Positions 8,773 through 17,212 of a stretch of DNA of 64,000 bases are shown here, piece by piece (position 1 is the first letter of the stretch; each line of letters opens with the position of its first letter). The notes under the pieces are model-generated. The model saw nothing but the letters and a program-made list of their open reading frames with translations, had not been told where the DNA came from and ran no database searches. This stretch comes from Sphingobacteriaceae bacterium. Its GTDB lineage: Bacteria; Bacteroidota; Bacteroidia; B-17B0; Aurantibacillaceae. Where the stretch lies: contig JADJLA010000002.1 in assembly GCA_016705695.1 (NCBI GenBank), forward strand, positions 124,001 to 188,000, in the 5' to 3' direction. The translations under genes were made by a program, and so were the position numbers.

Positions 8773-10395
8773 ATGAAGGTTTTTAAAACCTGTTTTTTAT
8801 TCTTTATTTGCTTTTCTTCATACTCTCAAACGTATTCAAGAGGTGATAGTTTACGCGGCAAATTAAATAATTCGCGCAATTGGTGGGATGTTGTGTTTTA
8901 CAACCTTCATGTTACTATTGATGATAACAAACGATCCATCCAAGGCAAGAACACCATTTATTTTAAAACCATTTCAAACGGAACTCAATTTCAAGTTGAT
9001 CTTCAAAAACCATTGGTGGTTGACAGCTTTATTTTTCACAATAAAAAATTAGAAGTTAAACACGAGTACGATGCATGGACAGTGAATTTAGATCCCATTT
9101 TAATTGACGCACAAAAAGATTCTGTAACCGTTTACTATTCGGGTATTCCTCGCAAAGCAAAAATGGCACCGTGGGATGGTGGATTTATTTGGGCAAAAGA
9201 TAAACAAAATCGGAAATGGATAAATGTAGCTTACCAAGGTTTAGGCGCTTCTGTTTGGTGGCCGCTTAAAGATCATCAAAGCGATGAACCCGATAACGGA
9301 ATGAATATTTCCATAACTGCCAATGATAGTTTAGTTGCTATTTCCAATGGAAATTTAATTAAGCGTGTTTCCAATTCAAATAAAACAAAAACCTCAACGT
9401 ATAGTATCACCAACCCCATTAATAGTTATGATGTAACCTTATATCTTGGAAATTATGTTATTGTAAAAGATAGCTTTGAAGGAAAGAACGGGAAATTAAA
9501 AATGGAATACGTTGTTTTGGATTATAATAAAAATAAGGCCGACAGTTTATTAAAACCTGATACACAAAAAATGCTCAAGAGTTTTGAGTATTGGTTTGGT
9601 CCCTACCCTTTTTACGCCGATGGATTTAGATTAGTAGAAAGTAACTTTTTAGGAATGGAACATCAAAGCGCTGTTGCTTATGGTAATAAATTTAGAAAAG
9701 GCTACATGGGCATGGATCGCTCAGGAACAGGAATTGGAATGCTTTGGGATTTTATTATCATTCATGAATGCGGCCACGAATGGTTTGGAAATAATATCAC
9801 AACAAAAGACATTGCAGATATGTGGGTACACGAAGGATTTACAACCTATTCGGAAGCCTTATTCATTGAATCGGTTTGGGGAAAAGATTCGGCCAGTAAA
9901 TATGTAAGAGGATTAAGAAAAAGTATTTCAAATGATGGTCCTATAATTGGTAATTACGAAGTGAATAAAGAAGGAAGTGGAGACATGTACGATAAAGGCG
10001 CAAACATGATCCACACTATTCGTCAAGTAATTAATAATGATGAACTATTTCACGAGATCTTATTGGGCTTAAACAAAGACTTTGGAAAAAGAACCGTAAC
10101 AACAAAAGATGTGGAAGACTATATTTCCGCAGAAAGTAAGATCAATTTTAAACCTGTGTTCGATCAGTATTTACGTAGTTCAAAAATTCCGAAACTGGAA
10201 TATACGATCAAGAAAAAACAATTGGTGTATAAATGGGTAAATTGTAATGCCGATTTTAATATGCCCGTTAAAGTGATGATAAACAAAGGCTCTGAGCTTT
10301 GGATTGAACCAACAACTGTTGAGAAAAAACTAAAACAAAATTCAAAGATCAATACAGTTGATGTAGATCCTAACTTTTATATTCGCAAAAATTGA
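8773..10395 (+). CDS. M1-family metallopeptidase, exported
   Basis: This 540-residue zinc aminopeptidase-like protein has an N-terminal signal (ends SYSQ). The zinc site is complete: HECGH at residues 331-335 and the third ligand Glu354 in WVHEGFTTYSEA, at the family spacing. The exopeptidase motif normally written GxMEN reads GMEH here, upstream of the zinc site, which may alter N-terminal amine recognition. There is no sorting domain, so the protein is likely periplasmic. It is probably co-transcribed with the C10 peptidase, providing peptide trimming after endoproteolysis (inference). Confidence 0.9.
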   Translation: MKVFKTCFLFFICFSSYSQTYSRGDSLRGKLNNSRNWWDVVFYNLHVTIDDNKRSIQGKNTIYFKTISNGTQFQVDLQKPLVVDSFIFHNKKLEVKHEYDAWTVNLDPILIDAQKDSVTVYYSGIPRKAKMAPWDGGFIWAKDKQNRKWINVAYQGLGASVWWPLKDHQSDEPDNGMNISITANDSLVAISNGNLIKRVSNSNKTKTSTYSITNPINSYDVTLYLGNYVIVKDSFEGKNGKLKMEYVVLDYNKNKADSLLKPDTQKMLKSFEYWFGPYPFYADGFRLVESNFLGMEHQSAVAYGNKFRKGYMGMDRSGTGIGMLWDFIIIHECGHEWFGNNITTKDIADMWVHEGFTTYSEALFIESVWGKDSASKYVRGLRKSISNDGPIIGNYEVNKEGSGDMYDKGANMIHTIRQVINNDELFHEILLGLNKDFGKRTVTTKDVEDYISAESKINFKPVFDQYLRSSKIPKLEYTIKKKQLVYKWVNCNADFNMPVKVMINKGSELWIEPTTVEKKLKQNSKINTVDVDPNFYIRKN

Positions 10396-10429
10396 TGTTT
10401 TTTTGTTAGTTGTCAAACTATAACGCTAC

Positions 10430-11134
10430 TTAAGTTTTAAAATGCGTTACTATTTCTGTTAAGCAATGCACCTGTGTGGTTTGAAAACGTTTGCTTTTTT
10501 GCGGATTGTACCAAATAGTTTGCCACCCTGCTTTTTTTGCACCTTCAATGTCGGCCTCAAAATTATCACCTATCATTAAACAAGCCTCTTTAGTGGTGTT
10601 TCCAAGTCTTTCAGCTTCTTTAAATATTTCAATATTAGGTTTATTGTGCCCAACATCTTCACTTATGATCACGTTATCAAAATATTTTTGAAGATCGCAT
10701 TGCGCTAATTTTATGTGCTGAACCTCCTTAAATCCATTAGTTATCACATGCAATTTGTAGTTCGCGCTTAAGGTATCTAATAATTCTATCGATCCTTTTT
10801 TTAATTCAGTTCCGTAAGGCGCTTGTTGTATGTAGCATTCGGAAATAAAATAACTCAGGTCAAAATCATTGTACCCAAACTGCAAAAAAGTTTCGTGGAA
10901 TCGGCGCTTACGCAATTCATCTTTAGATATTTTTTTTGTGTTATATAATTGCCAAAGCTCTCCGTTCTTCTTTTTGTAAGCAGTAAAATAGGTATAAAAA
11001 TCATTTTGCAATTTCTGCGCTAAGCCTTGCTCATCAAAAAGTTTTGAGAGAATACGTTCAGAGTTTTTTTCAAAATCCCAAATTGTATCGTCTAGATCGA
11101 AGAAAATATGTTGTAGATTTTTCTTCTGTACCAT
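10430..11134 (-). CDS. HAD-family hydrolase, YjjG-type nucleotidase
   Basis: This 234-residue protein has the HAD nucleophile motif FFDLDDTIWDF near the N-terminus, a helical C1 cap, motif II VITNG, a conserved Lys in GHNKPNIEIF and motif IV MIGDNFEADIEGA. Length and motif wording match the YjjG family of 5'-nucleotidases that hydrolyse non-canonical pyrimidine nucleotides. Its ATG directly abuts the stop codon of the upstream membrane-protein gene (no gap), so the two are translationally linked. Substrate specificity cannot be proven by sequence. Confidence 0.87.
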   Translation of the reverse strand: MVQKKNLQHIFFDLDDTIWDFEKNSERILSKLFDEQGLAQKLQNDFYTYFTAYKKKNGELWQLYNTKKISKDELRKRRFHETFLQFGYNDFDLSYFISECYIQQAPYGTELKKGSIELLDTLSANYKLHVITNGFKEVQHIKLAQCDLQKYFDNVIISEDVGHNKPNIEIFKEAERLGNTTKEACLMIGDNFEADIEGAKKAGWQTIWYNPQKSKRFQTTQVHCLTEIVTHFKT

Positions 11135-11593
11135 TTAAACAATATTGTGCTTAAAAAAATAAAACAAGAAATAAAGCGCGAGACTCCAAAATACAACCGA
11201 CACATTTAAATACATGATCACCTTGAATTTATTCTTATAAAACCGCTGGGCAATAAATGCCCCAATGGCAATTCCAGGGAAAATGGGAGTAATAAATGCA
11301 AGGCCCACTAAACCAAATCGTTTTTTTATGTTAATTATTCTTCGATTGCCTTTAGTAAATGCTTTTTTAGTTGACTCATAGTTTTTACGGATCTTATAAG
11401 CTTCCCACCATTTTAATATTGCTGAACTAAATAAAGTAAAAACCACATTTGAAAACCATCCCGAAATAACGGTCACTAAAAAAACCTTCAAAAAGTCGAA
11501 TTTAAAAAGAATGATAGCACTTGGAACACCCAATTTTCCGAAGAAAAAAACACAAGAGATGAATACCCCAAATATCTTTAAAAAATCGCCCAT
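11135..11593 (-). CDS. Small integral membrane protein, possibly Sm_multidrug_ex-like
   Basis: This 152-residue protein has about four hydrophobic segments separated by a basic, cytoplasmic-looking loop (WWEAYKIRKNYESTKKAF, IKKRFG). The GLAFITPIFPGIAIGAFIA segment, with Pro/Gly breaks, recalls small DedA/Sm_multidrug_ex-type proteins. I cannot assign it firmly. It is the first gene of a two-gene unit with the YjjG-like phosphatase and has a plausible promoter about 10 nt upstream of its ATG. Confidence 0.75.
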   Translation of the reverse strand: MGDFLKIFGVFISCVFFFGKLGVPSAIILFKFDFLKVFLVTVISGWFSNVVFTLFSSAILKWWEAYKIRKNYESTKKAFTKGNRRIINIKKRFGLVGLAFITPIFPGIAIGAFIAQRFYKNKFKVIMYLNVSVVFWSLALYFLFYFFKHNIV

Positions 11594-11603
11594 TTAGTAA
11601 ACT

Positions 11604-11636
11604 CAAAAGTAATCTTTTATTTCCTTATTTATCAAT
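11604..11636 (-). promoter_or_regulatory. Promoter of the membrane protein/HAD unit
   Basis: On the minus strand: ATTG, a 21-nt spacer, TACTTTTG (plus-strand complement at 11604-11611), ending 10 nt before the ATG. The -7 box matches TAnnTTTG; the -33 box has one mismatch to TTTG. Confidence 0.5.
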
Positions 11637-11666
11637 GGTTTAAGCATTTATAAACAAGGTTAATAA

Positions 11667-11699
11667 ATTGGTTTAGATGAAATAATATTACTAAATTTA
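11667..11699 (+). promoter_or_regulatory. Probable promoter of glutamate dehydrogenase
   Basis: ATTG at 11667-11670, a 21-nt spacer, TAAATTTA at 11692-11699. Each box has one mismatch to the Bacteroidota consensus. The ATG lies 32 nt downstream. Confidence 0.4.
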
Positions 11700-11731
11700 C
11701 GCCCCAGCTAACAACACAAAAAACACAAATT

Positions 11732-13006
11732 ATGTCAACACAAACAGTTAAGGCAGAATCGCACCCTGAGAGTATGTTTGAGGCCGTTTTGGCGCGCCTA
11801 GATAAAGCAGCCAAAATAATGAATTTAAGTGAAGATGTTTTGCGGGTTTTAAGTAGCCCAAGCAAACAAGTTAAAGTAAGTTTACCTATTATGATGGACA
11901 GCGGAAAAACCCAAGTTTTTGAAGGGTACCGCACTGTTCATTCAACACATTTAGGTCCTAGCAAAGGCGGAATTCGTTACGCTATGGATGTGAACGCCGA
12001 TGAAGTAATGGCGCTTGCGGCTTGGATGAGTTTTAAATGCGCTGTTGCAAATTTACCTTACGATGGTGCAAAAGGCGGTATTAAATGCGATCCGCGTGCT
12101 ATGAGTGTTGGCGAATTAGAAAGATTAAGTCGCGCTTATGCAAAATCAATGAAAGATGTATTTGGCGTTAATAAAGATATTCCTGCTCCTGATATGGGAA
12201 CAAGCGGAAGAGAAATGGCTTGGATAGTTGACGAGTTCAACAAAATTACCGGCGAAGATAGTCCCGGTGTAATTACCGGAAAACCTGTTTCAATTGGTGG
12301 ATCGTTAGGACGTGATGCTGCAACAGGACGCGGTGTAATGGTAAATACATTATGCGCGTTGAAAAAAATGAATTTGAAACCGAGTGAAGTTACTGCAGTA
12401 GTTCAAGGTTTTGGAAATGTAGGTTCTCATTCTGCTCGTTTATTGGCCGAAAAAGGAATTAAAATTGTAGGTATTGGCGATCATACTGCTTCGTTTTATA
12501 ACGAAAAAGGAATTGATATTGCAGCTGCCATTGATTATGCAGCTAAAAACAACAGAATTTTAAAAGGCTTTAAAGGTGGTACCGAAATTCCTTCCGATCA
12601 ATTATTGATCAGCAAGTGCGATGTGCTAATTCCTGCAGCTTTGCAAAATGTAATTACCGAAGATAACGCCGGAAAGATCCAGGCCAAGTTAATTGTTGAA
12701 GGCGCAAATGGACCAACAACTCCTGAAGCTGATCCTATCTTAAATGATAAAAAAATTATTTGTGTGCCTGATATTTTGGCTAATAGCGGTGGCGTTACGG
12801 TAAGTTATTTTGAGTGGGTTCAAAACAAAGCCGGTTATTATTGGACAGAAGAAGAGGTTAATACCAAGCATGATCTTAAAATGGAGATCGCTTTTGAACA
12901 AGTTTGGAATAACACGGCTCAGTATAAAACCAGCATGCGTATTGGAGCCTATATTACTGCTTTACAGCGTATTGAACAAGGTGTAAAACTAAAAGGAGCT
13001 TATTAA
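11732..13006 (+). CDS. Glu/Leu/Phe/Val dehydrogenase, probably glutamate dehydrogenase
   Basis: This 424-residue protein has the length of the RocG/GudB-type NAD-dependent enzymes, interconverting glutamate and 2-oxoglutarate plus ammonia. It has the substrate-binding GPSKGGIRY, the catalytic region LPYDGAKGGI with Lys114, and DIPAPDMGTSGREMAW. The Rossmann motif is VVQGFGNVGSHSA, and the C-terminus carries CVPDILANSGGVTVSYFEWVQ. The residues that separate glutamate from branched-chain substrates were not checked against a structure. It is a single-gene unit with its own promoter and terminator. Confidence 0.9.
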   Translation: MSTQTVKAESHPESMFEAVLARLDKAAKIMNLSEDVLRVLSSPSKQVKVSLPIMMDSGKTQVFEGYRTVHSTHLGPSKGGIRYAMDVNADEVMALAAWMSFKCAVANLPYDGAKGGIKCDPRAMSVGELERLSRAYAKSMKDVFGVNKDIPAPDMGTSGREMAWIVDEFNKITGEDSPGVITGKPVSIGGSLGRDAATGRGVMVNTLCALKKMNLKPSEVTAVVQGFGNVGSHSARLLAEKGIKIVGIGDHTASFYNEKGIDIAAAIDYAAKNNRILKGFKGGTEIPSDQLLISKCDVLIPAALQNVITEDNAGKIQAKLIVEGANGPTTPEADPILNDKKIICVPDILANSGGVTVSYFEWVQNKAGYYWTEEEVNTKHDLKMEIAFEQVWNNTAQYKTSMRIGAYITALQRIEQGVKLKGAY

Positions 13007-13031
13007 TAAGCCTTTTTAGTGATGTTAATTT

Positions 13032-13075
13032 AAAAGGTATTTGTTAAAAACTAAAAACGAATACCTTTTATTTTT
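13032..13075 (+). terminator. Terminator after glutamate dehydrogenase
   Basis: A perfect 10-bp inverted repeat (AAAAGGTATT / AATACCTTTT) with an 18-nt loop is followed by ATTTTT. The loop is long but the T tract is good. Confidence 0.6.
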
Positions 13076-13111
13076 CGTATAAATTCTTAATTTTGTTTAA
13101 CTAAAAACCAT

Positions 13112-13750
13112 TTGGCAACATTAATTATAGTTTTGCTTATCCTTGGGGCCTATTTATTAGGTTCTATTCCAACGGCGGTGTGGATCGGCAAAGCGTTTTA
13201 CAACATAGATGTTCGTGAATTTGGTAGCGGTAACGCCGGAGCAACCAATACGTTTCGTGTTTTAGGCAAAAAGGCCGGTTTTCCTGTTTTAATTATAGAT
13301 ATTTTAAAAGGGTCTTTAGCTGTTGCTTTAGCTTTCCTAAGTTCAATTCCTTTTGAACGTCCTGATTTTGTGGATCTTCAACTAGGCCTTGGAGTTGCTG
13401 TTTTACTTGGTCATATCTTCCCTGTATTTGCCGGCTTTAGAGGCGGTAAAGGTGTAGCAACAATTTTGGGTGTTGTACTTTGCATTTTGCCGCTTACATG
13501 TTGCGTGGCCTTATTGGTATTCTTTACTGTTCTTTTAGCTACGCGTTATGTATCGTTAAGTTCAATGATGGCTGGAATTGCTTTTCCTTTTATTCTTCAT
13601 TTCATCATGCATAACGAAGATGTTGTATTAACTATTTTTTCAATTACCGTTGCAATTCTTTTGGTTTTAACACACCGCAAGAACATTTCTCGTTTATTTA
13701 AGAATCAGGAATCGAAGATCAATCTTTTCCAAATTCAGAATAAATCCTAA
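13112..13750 (+). CDS. plsY: Glycerol-3-phosphate acyltransferase PlsY
   Basis: This 212-residue membrane enzyme transfers an acyl group from acyl phosphate to glycerol-3-phosphate, the first step of phospholipid synthesis. The PlsY motifs are all present: YLLGSIPTAVWIGK, REFGSGNAGATNTFRVLG and GHIFPVFAGFRGGKGVAT. No in-frame ATG exists upstream, and the TTG at 13112 gives the expected short hydrophobic N-terminus. A -7 box TAATTTTG (13088-13095) lies 16 nt before it. Confidence 0.95.
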   Translation: MATLIIVLLILGAYLLGSIPTAVWIGKAFYNIDVREFGSGNAGATNTFRVLGKKAGFPVLIIDILKGSLAVALAFLSSIPFERPDFVDLQLGLGVAVLLGHIFPVFAGFRGGKGVATILGVVLCILPLTCCVALLVFFTVLLATRYVSLSSMMAGIAFPFILHFIMHNEDVVLTIFSITVAILLVLTHRKNISRLFKNQESKINLFQIQNKS

Positions 13751-13801
13751 TTCTCGCAATAAAACAAGGTTTATCCTGTTGTTTAATTTACCTTTAGTAA
13801 C

Positions 13802-15115
13802 ATGTTGTCTTCTTTTATAAAACGATCATTCATTTTGATCACTTTATGTTTTTCTACGTTTGCTTTTTCGCAAAGCACAGATGATGACTATGTGAATGAT
13901 AATGCCTTGCGTTATGACGATCACGCATACAAGTCAACTATCAAAACGGTACAGTTACACGGAACCCAGTGGGAATTTTCGCCGGCATTGATAGAAATGA
14001 ATACAGGCGAACAATTGGAATTAAGTTTTGATGACCTTGATGGAGATCAAAAACAATACAGTCTTACGTTTGTGCATTGCAATGCCGATTGGACACCAAG
14101 CGACCTAATGACGATGGAGTACATGGATGGCTTTAACGACATGAACATCATTAATTTTAGTTTCTCCATGAATACGTTGCAAAAATACACTCACTACTCT
14201 ATTGTATTTCCAACGCAAAGTGTAAAATTTATTAAGAGTGGGAATTATGTATTGTATGTGTATTTAAATGGCGATAAAAAAGATCTGGTGTTGAGCAGAC
14301 GCTTTATGATCTTTGAAAATAAATTGAACATTGCAGCTTCTATCCGACAAACAATAGGCGGAGATGATCAGCAGAACAAACAGCAATTAGAGTTCTCGGT
14401 AAAATATCCCGGACTCAATGTAATTAATCCTGCCAAAGATCTAAAAGTTTACGTTGGGCAAAATTACCGTTGGGATAATTTAAAAGGCCCCATTGAGCCA
14501 AGTTTTTATGCGCCAAACGAATTAAATTATAGTATGAATGAAGCCGCTGTATTTAATGGTGGAAATGAATTTAGATTTTTTGACATGCGAAGTTTGCGTG
14601 TGCTCTCTGAACGCGTGAAGGATATTTACAAAGATGAGGGAAGTAAAAATCATGTGGTGCTTACCCCTGATGAAATGAGAACAACCAAAGCTTATATTTT
14701 TCAGAATGACATCAATGGGAGTTTTTTAATTAAAAACAGAGATATAAAAGGAAATCAGGATATTGAAGCCGATTATGCCTCTGTAGATTTCTTTTTACCG
14801 TATCCTAATCCTGAAACAAAAGGAAATTTTTATATCATGGGTAAGTTAACCGATTGGCGCTTGAACAAAAACAATAAAATGACCTATAATTATAGTAGGC
14901 TTGGTTACGAATGCAAATTGTATTTAAAGCAAGGCTATTATAATTATATATATGTGCTTACAAAAGATGGTGAGAAAGCAGCCGATGAAACGCTTACCGA
15001 AGGAAATCATTGGGATACCGAGAATGATTATACCATATTAGTTTATTACCGCCAAGTAGGAATGTACTACGATCAATTGATCGCCATTAAAAAAATGAAT
15101 TCGCTTAAACGTTGA
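13802..15115 (+). CDS. Type IX secretion system plug protein (DUF5103)
   Basis: This 437-residue exported protein (signal ends FAFSQ) matches the DUF5103/T9SS plug family. An N-terminal beta domain (KTVQLHGTQWEFSPALIEMNTGE, SYSLTFVHCNADWTPSDLM-like segment) is followed by a second beta domain ending in a FFLPYPNP and GKLTDWRLN region. In solved T9SS translocons the plug closes the SprA pore on the periplasmic side. Its presence agrees with the several T9SS cargo genes in this window. The -7 box TACCTTTA ends 5 nt before the ATG. It is not in an obvious operon with other T9SS genes. Confidence 0.88.
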   Translation: MLSSFIKRSFILITLCFSTFAFSQSTDDDYVNDNALRYDDHAYKSTIKTVQLHGTQWEFSPALIEMNTGEQLELSFDDLDGDQKQYSLTFVHCNADWTPSDLMTMEYMDGFNDMNIINFSFSMNTLQKYTHYSIVFPTQSVKFIKSGNYVLYVYLNGDKKDLVLSRRFMIFENKLNIAASIRQTIGGDDQQNKQQLEFSVKYPGLNVINPAKDLKVYVGQNYRWDNLKGPIEPSFYAPNELNYSMNEAAVFNGGNEFRFFDMRSLRVLSERVKDIYKDEGSKNHVVLTPDEMRTTKAYIFQNDINGSFLIKNRDIKGNQDIEADYASVDFFLPYPNPETKGNFYIMGKLTDWRLNKNNKMTYNYSRLGYECKLYLKQGYYNYIYVLTKDGEKAADETLTEGNHWDTENDYTILVYYRQVGMYYDQLIAIKKMNSLKR

Positions 15116-15613
15116 TCACACTCGGGTTAATTCAGATATAATATCTTTGTGCTGCGGAAACGATTTAAACAACTCATCGCGTTTTGCCATTTCAAAATCA
15201 TTAAAATCAAAACCGGGCGAAACGGTGCAACCCACAAACGAATATTCTCCTCCATTTAAAACCCGAGAACCAAACCAATGTCCTGCTTTTACCATGTATT
15301 GATACTGCTGTCCATTTGCAACATCTCGTCCAACTTGTGTTCGAATTAAATTTCCCTTTAGATCGATCTCAATAACTTCTAAAGCATCACCCTCATAAAA
15401 ATGCCAAAGCTCATCGCTTTTGATTCGATGCAGTGCAGAAAAATTATCTTTCTCTATCAAAAAGTAAATAGCTGTTGAATAATTGCGTTGATGCGGGAAT
15501 TCTTTTGATGCCGTTTCAATTACCTCAACACTGCGATAAGTTTCTCTATAATAACCGCCTTCGGGATGAGGGAGTAATTGAAATTTTGAAATGAGTTGTT
15601 GCTTTAAAGACAT
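15116..15613 (-). CDS. Cupin-fold protein, DUF985 family
   Basis: This 165-residue protein has the DUF985 signature LLPHPEGGYYRETYRS at the N-terminus, then YFLIEKDNFSALHRIKSDELWHFYEGDALEV, AGHWFGSRV and VGCTVSPGFDF. The fold is a small double-stranded beta-helix barrel with conserved His and Glu residues. The biochemical role of the family is poorly defined. It lies 2 nt downstream of the small cytochrome gene on the same strand, so the two are probably co-transcribed. Confidence 0.88.
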   Translation of the reverse strand: MSLKQQLISKFQLLPHPEGGYYRETYRSVEVIETASKEFPHQRNYSTAIYFLIEKDNFSALHRIKSDELWHFYEGDALEVIEIDLKGNLIRTQVGRDVANGQQYQYMVKAGHWFGSRVLNGGEYSFVGCTVSPGFDFNDFEMAKRDELFKSFPQHKDIISELTRV

Positions 15614-15615
15614 AC

Positions 15616-15933
15616 TTAATTATTCGGTGCGCCCGCCTCTACCCAACACACAATAATATCTTTTTGCGCATCGGTAAGTTTATCATCCTTTGGCATAATA
15701 CCACTTGTTACATTATCCTTTATAGCAGCGGCTAGTGCTTTTACTTCAGCATGATCATCCATATTGGTATGACACTTCTTGCATTTACTTTCTATTAAAG
15801 GAAAAACATCATTCGAAAAAGATTTTGCTCCGCTACACGTTGGCGTATAGGTATCTGGCTTATCGGTATCTTTCTTTTTGCAGTTTGCAAATAGTAAGGC
15901 TATCGAAAAAAATATAATGATGGTTCTGGCCAT
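15616..15933 (-). CDS. Small c-type cytochrome lipoprotein
   Basis: This 105-residue protein has a short signal ending in a lipobox-like LFANC followed by KKK. It carries one haem-binding motif CKKCH and a downstream GIMPKDD segment whose Met could be the distal ligand. The mature domain, about 75 residues, is a minimal mono-haem cytochrome c of the kind found in membrane-anchored electron carriers. A minus-strand TAAATTTG box lies 10 nt upstream of the ATG. Redox partners are unknown; the neighbour (cupin) gives no hint. Confidence 0.82.
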   Translation of the reverse strand: MARTIIIFFSIALLFANCKKKDTDKPDTYTPTCSGAKSFSNDVFPLIESKCKKCHTNMDDHAEVKALAAAIKDNVTSGIMPKDDKLTDAQKDIIVCWVEAGAPNN

Positions 15934-15972
15934 GCTGTATTATCAAATTTACGAAAAGGTTTTGAATTTTGT

Positions 15973-16175
15973 AAAACCGATAGGTCGCCCCTACGGGGCT
16001 TTATAAACATAACGTAATTAATCTACCAATATGCCGTCCCTACGGGACTATGATCTTATGAAATTTAGGTATTACCAACGTGTGATTCTTACGGGATCTT
16101 TTATAGTCCCGTAGGGACGACATATTGGTAAAAAAACATGAAGGAGAAAAAGAAGCCCCGTAGGGGCGATACATT
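15973..16175. repeat. 203-bp nested palindromic repeat, family 1, copy 1
   Basis: The outer arms TCGCCCCTACGGGGCTT / AAGCCCCGTAGGGGCGAT enclose inner arms TACCAATATGCCGTCCC / GGGACGACATATTGGTA, so the element can fold into a long nested hairpin. It is not coding. Copy 2 lies at 16752-16954 in the same orientation with about 14 differences by my count. No transposase is nearby. Confidence 0.9.
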
Positions 16176-16230
16176 CGAACAATTGTTCCTTTTTAAAAGA
16201 TTTGGATTATATTAGCTGTAATTGATCAAA

Positions 16231-16728
16231 ATGAAAAGATATATATCCCTTACCCTTATTAGTTTGCTTATGGTTTCGTTAACCTTCCAAACCGATCCAA
16301 AAGAAAAGGCTCAAGCCTATTTTGACAAGTATAATTCAAAGAACAAAATGAATGAACTTATTTTAAAGTCTTTTGCTACACTGGAAGATGCTAAAAAAAT
16401 ATTCGTTAAGCCAGAGGACGCTGTTGTATTTATGAAATTAATGGCCGCCACCGAAAAGAAAATGAAAGAAGAACCTGTTGGTGAAGATGCGGTTTATCCC
16501 ATTGTTGACATTAATACGTTTACCATTAAAGATATTAAAGAAGAAAAAACAAATTACAATTTAGGTTTACTAGAGATCCTCCACAAATTTAAACCCACTG
16601 TAAGATTCTTCACTGTAAAATTAATGACCGATAATATGTTCGAAAGAGGTTATTCCTATATCTATTGGATGAACATCAATAATAAATGGGTGTTTGTATC
16701 AAGGCCTAATTTGGCTTTTAGAAAATGA
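16231..16728 (+). CDS. Exported protein of unknown function, bracketed by repeats
   Basis: The ATG at 16231 gives a good signal peptide (MKRYISLTLISLLMVSLTF); a TTG 9 nt upstream is less likely. The mature protein, about 145 residues, is Lys/Glu-rich with no cysteine, no lipobox and no motif I can assign; it ends WMNINNKWVFVSRPNLAF. The gene sits exactly between two direct copies of a 203-bp palindromic repeat, with no other gene in the interval, so it may have been moved or duplicated as a cassette (inference). Confidence 0.7.
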   Translation: MKRYISLTLISLLMVSLTFQTDPKEKAQAYFDKYNSKNKMNELILKSFATLEDAKKIFVKPEDAVVFMKLMAATEKKMKEEPVGEDAVYPIVDINTFTIKDIKEEKTNYNLGLLEILHKFKPTVRFFTVKLMTDNMFERGYSYIYWMNINNKWVFVSRPNLAFRK

Positions 16729-16751
16729 TAGAATAAATGTTTGGCTTAAAT

Positions 16752-16954
16752 AAAACCAATATGTCGCCCCTACGGGGCTTTATAAACATAACGTAATTAA
16801 TCTACCAATATGCAGTCCCTACGGGACTTTGATCTTATGAAATTTAGGTGTTACCAACGTGTGATCCATGCGGGATCCTTTTTAGTCCCGTAGGGACGAC
16901 ATATTGGTAAAAAACCATGAAGGAGAAAAAAAAGCCCTGTAGGGGCGATATATT
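16752..16954. repeat. 203-bp nested palindromic repeat, family 1, copy 2
   Basis: Same structure, length and orientation as the copy at 15973-16175. The 16955-17212 stretch that follows has no gene: a minus-strand terminator at its start and nothing else I can support. Confidence 0.9.
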
Positions 16955-16967
16955 GATCAAGTCTAAA

Positions 16968-17002
16968 ACAAAAAAGCCCGCACCGTTTTCAACGAGCGGG
17001 CC
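16968..17002 (-). terminator. Terminator of the radical SAM gene
   Basis: GCCCGC (16976-16981) pairs with GCGGGC (16996-17001). Read on the minus strand, the stem is followed by TTTTTTGTTTT. It lies about 210 nt beyond the stop of the 17213-18304 gene. Confidence 0.75.
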
Positions 17003-17212
17003 TATAACTTGTTTCAATCACACCAAAAAAAATATCCTTTTGTTCCAGATAGCATTTATAGTGCGATTGAAGGTTTGCGTTTTAAGACTCTTTACTACTA
17101 ACACCTTAAAACAATATATGAAAAGAACGAAAAATAAAATCAACACCACAAAGATCATCCAACAACATTACCTTTTTATTAAGCCATGTTTATGATTTTT
17201 CTAAATCTCACT

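Noticed and set aside
16917..17195. A 92-codon ORF starting inside the second 203-bp repeat
   Set aside because: It runs through a palindrome and a minus-strand terminator, has a random-looking composition and no promoter.
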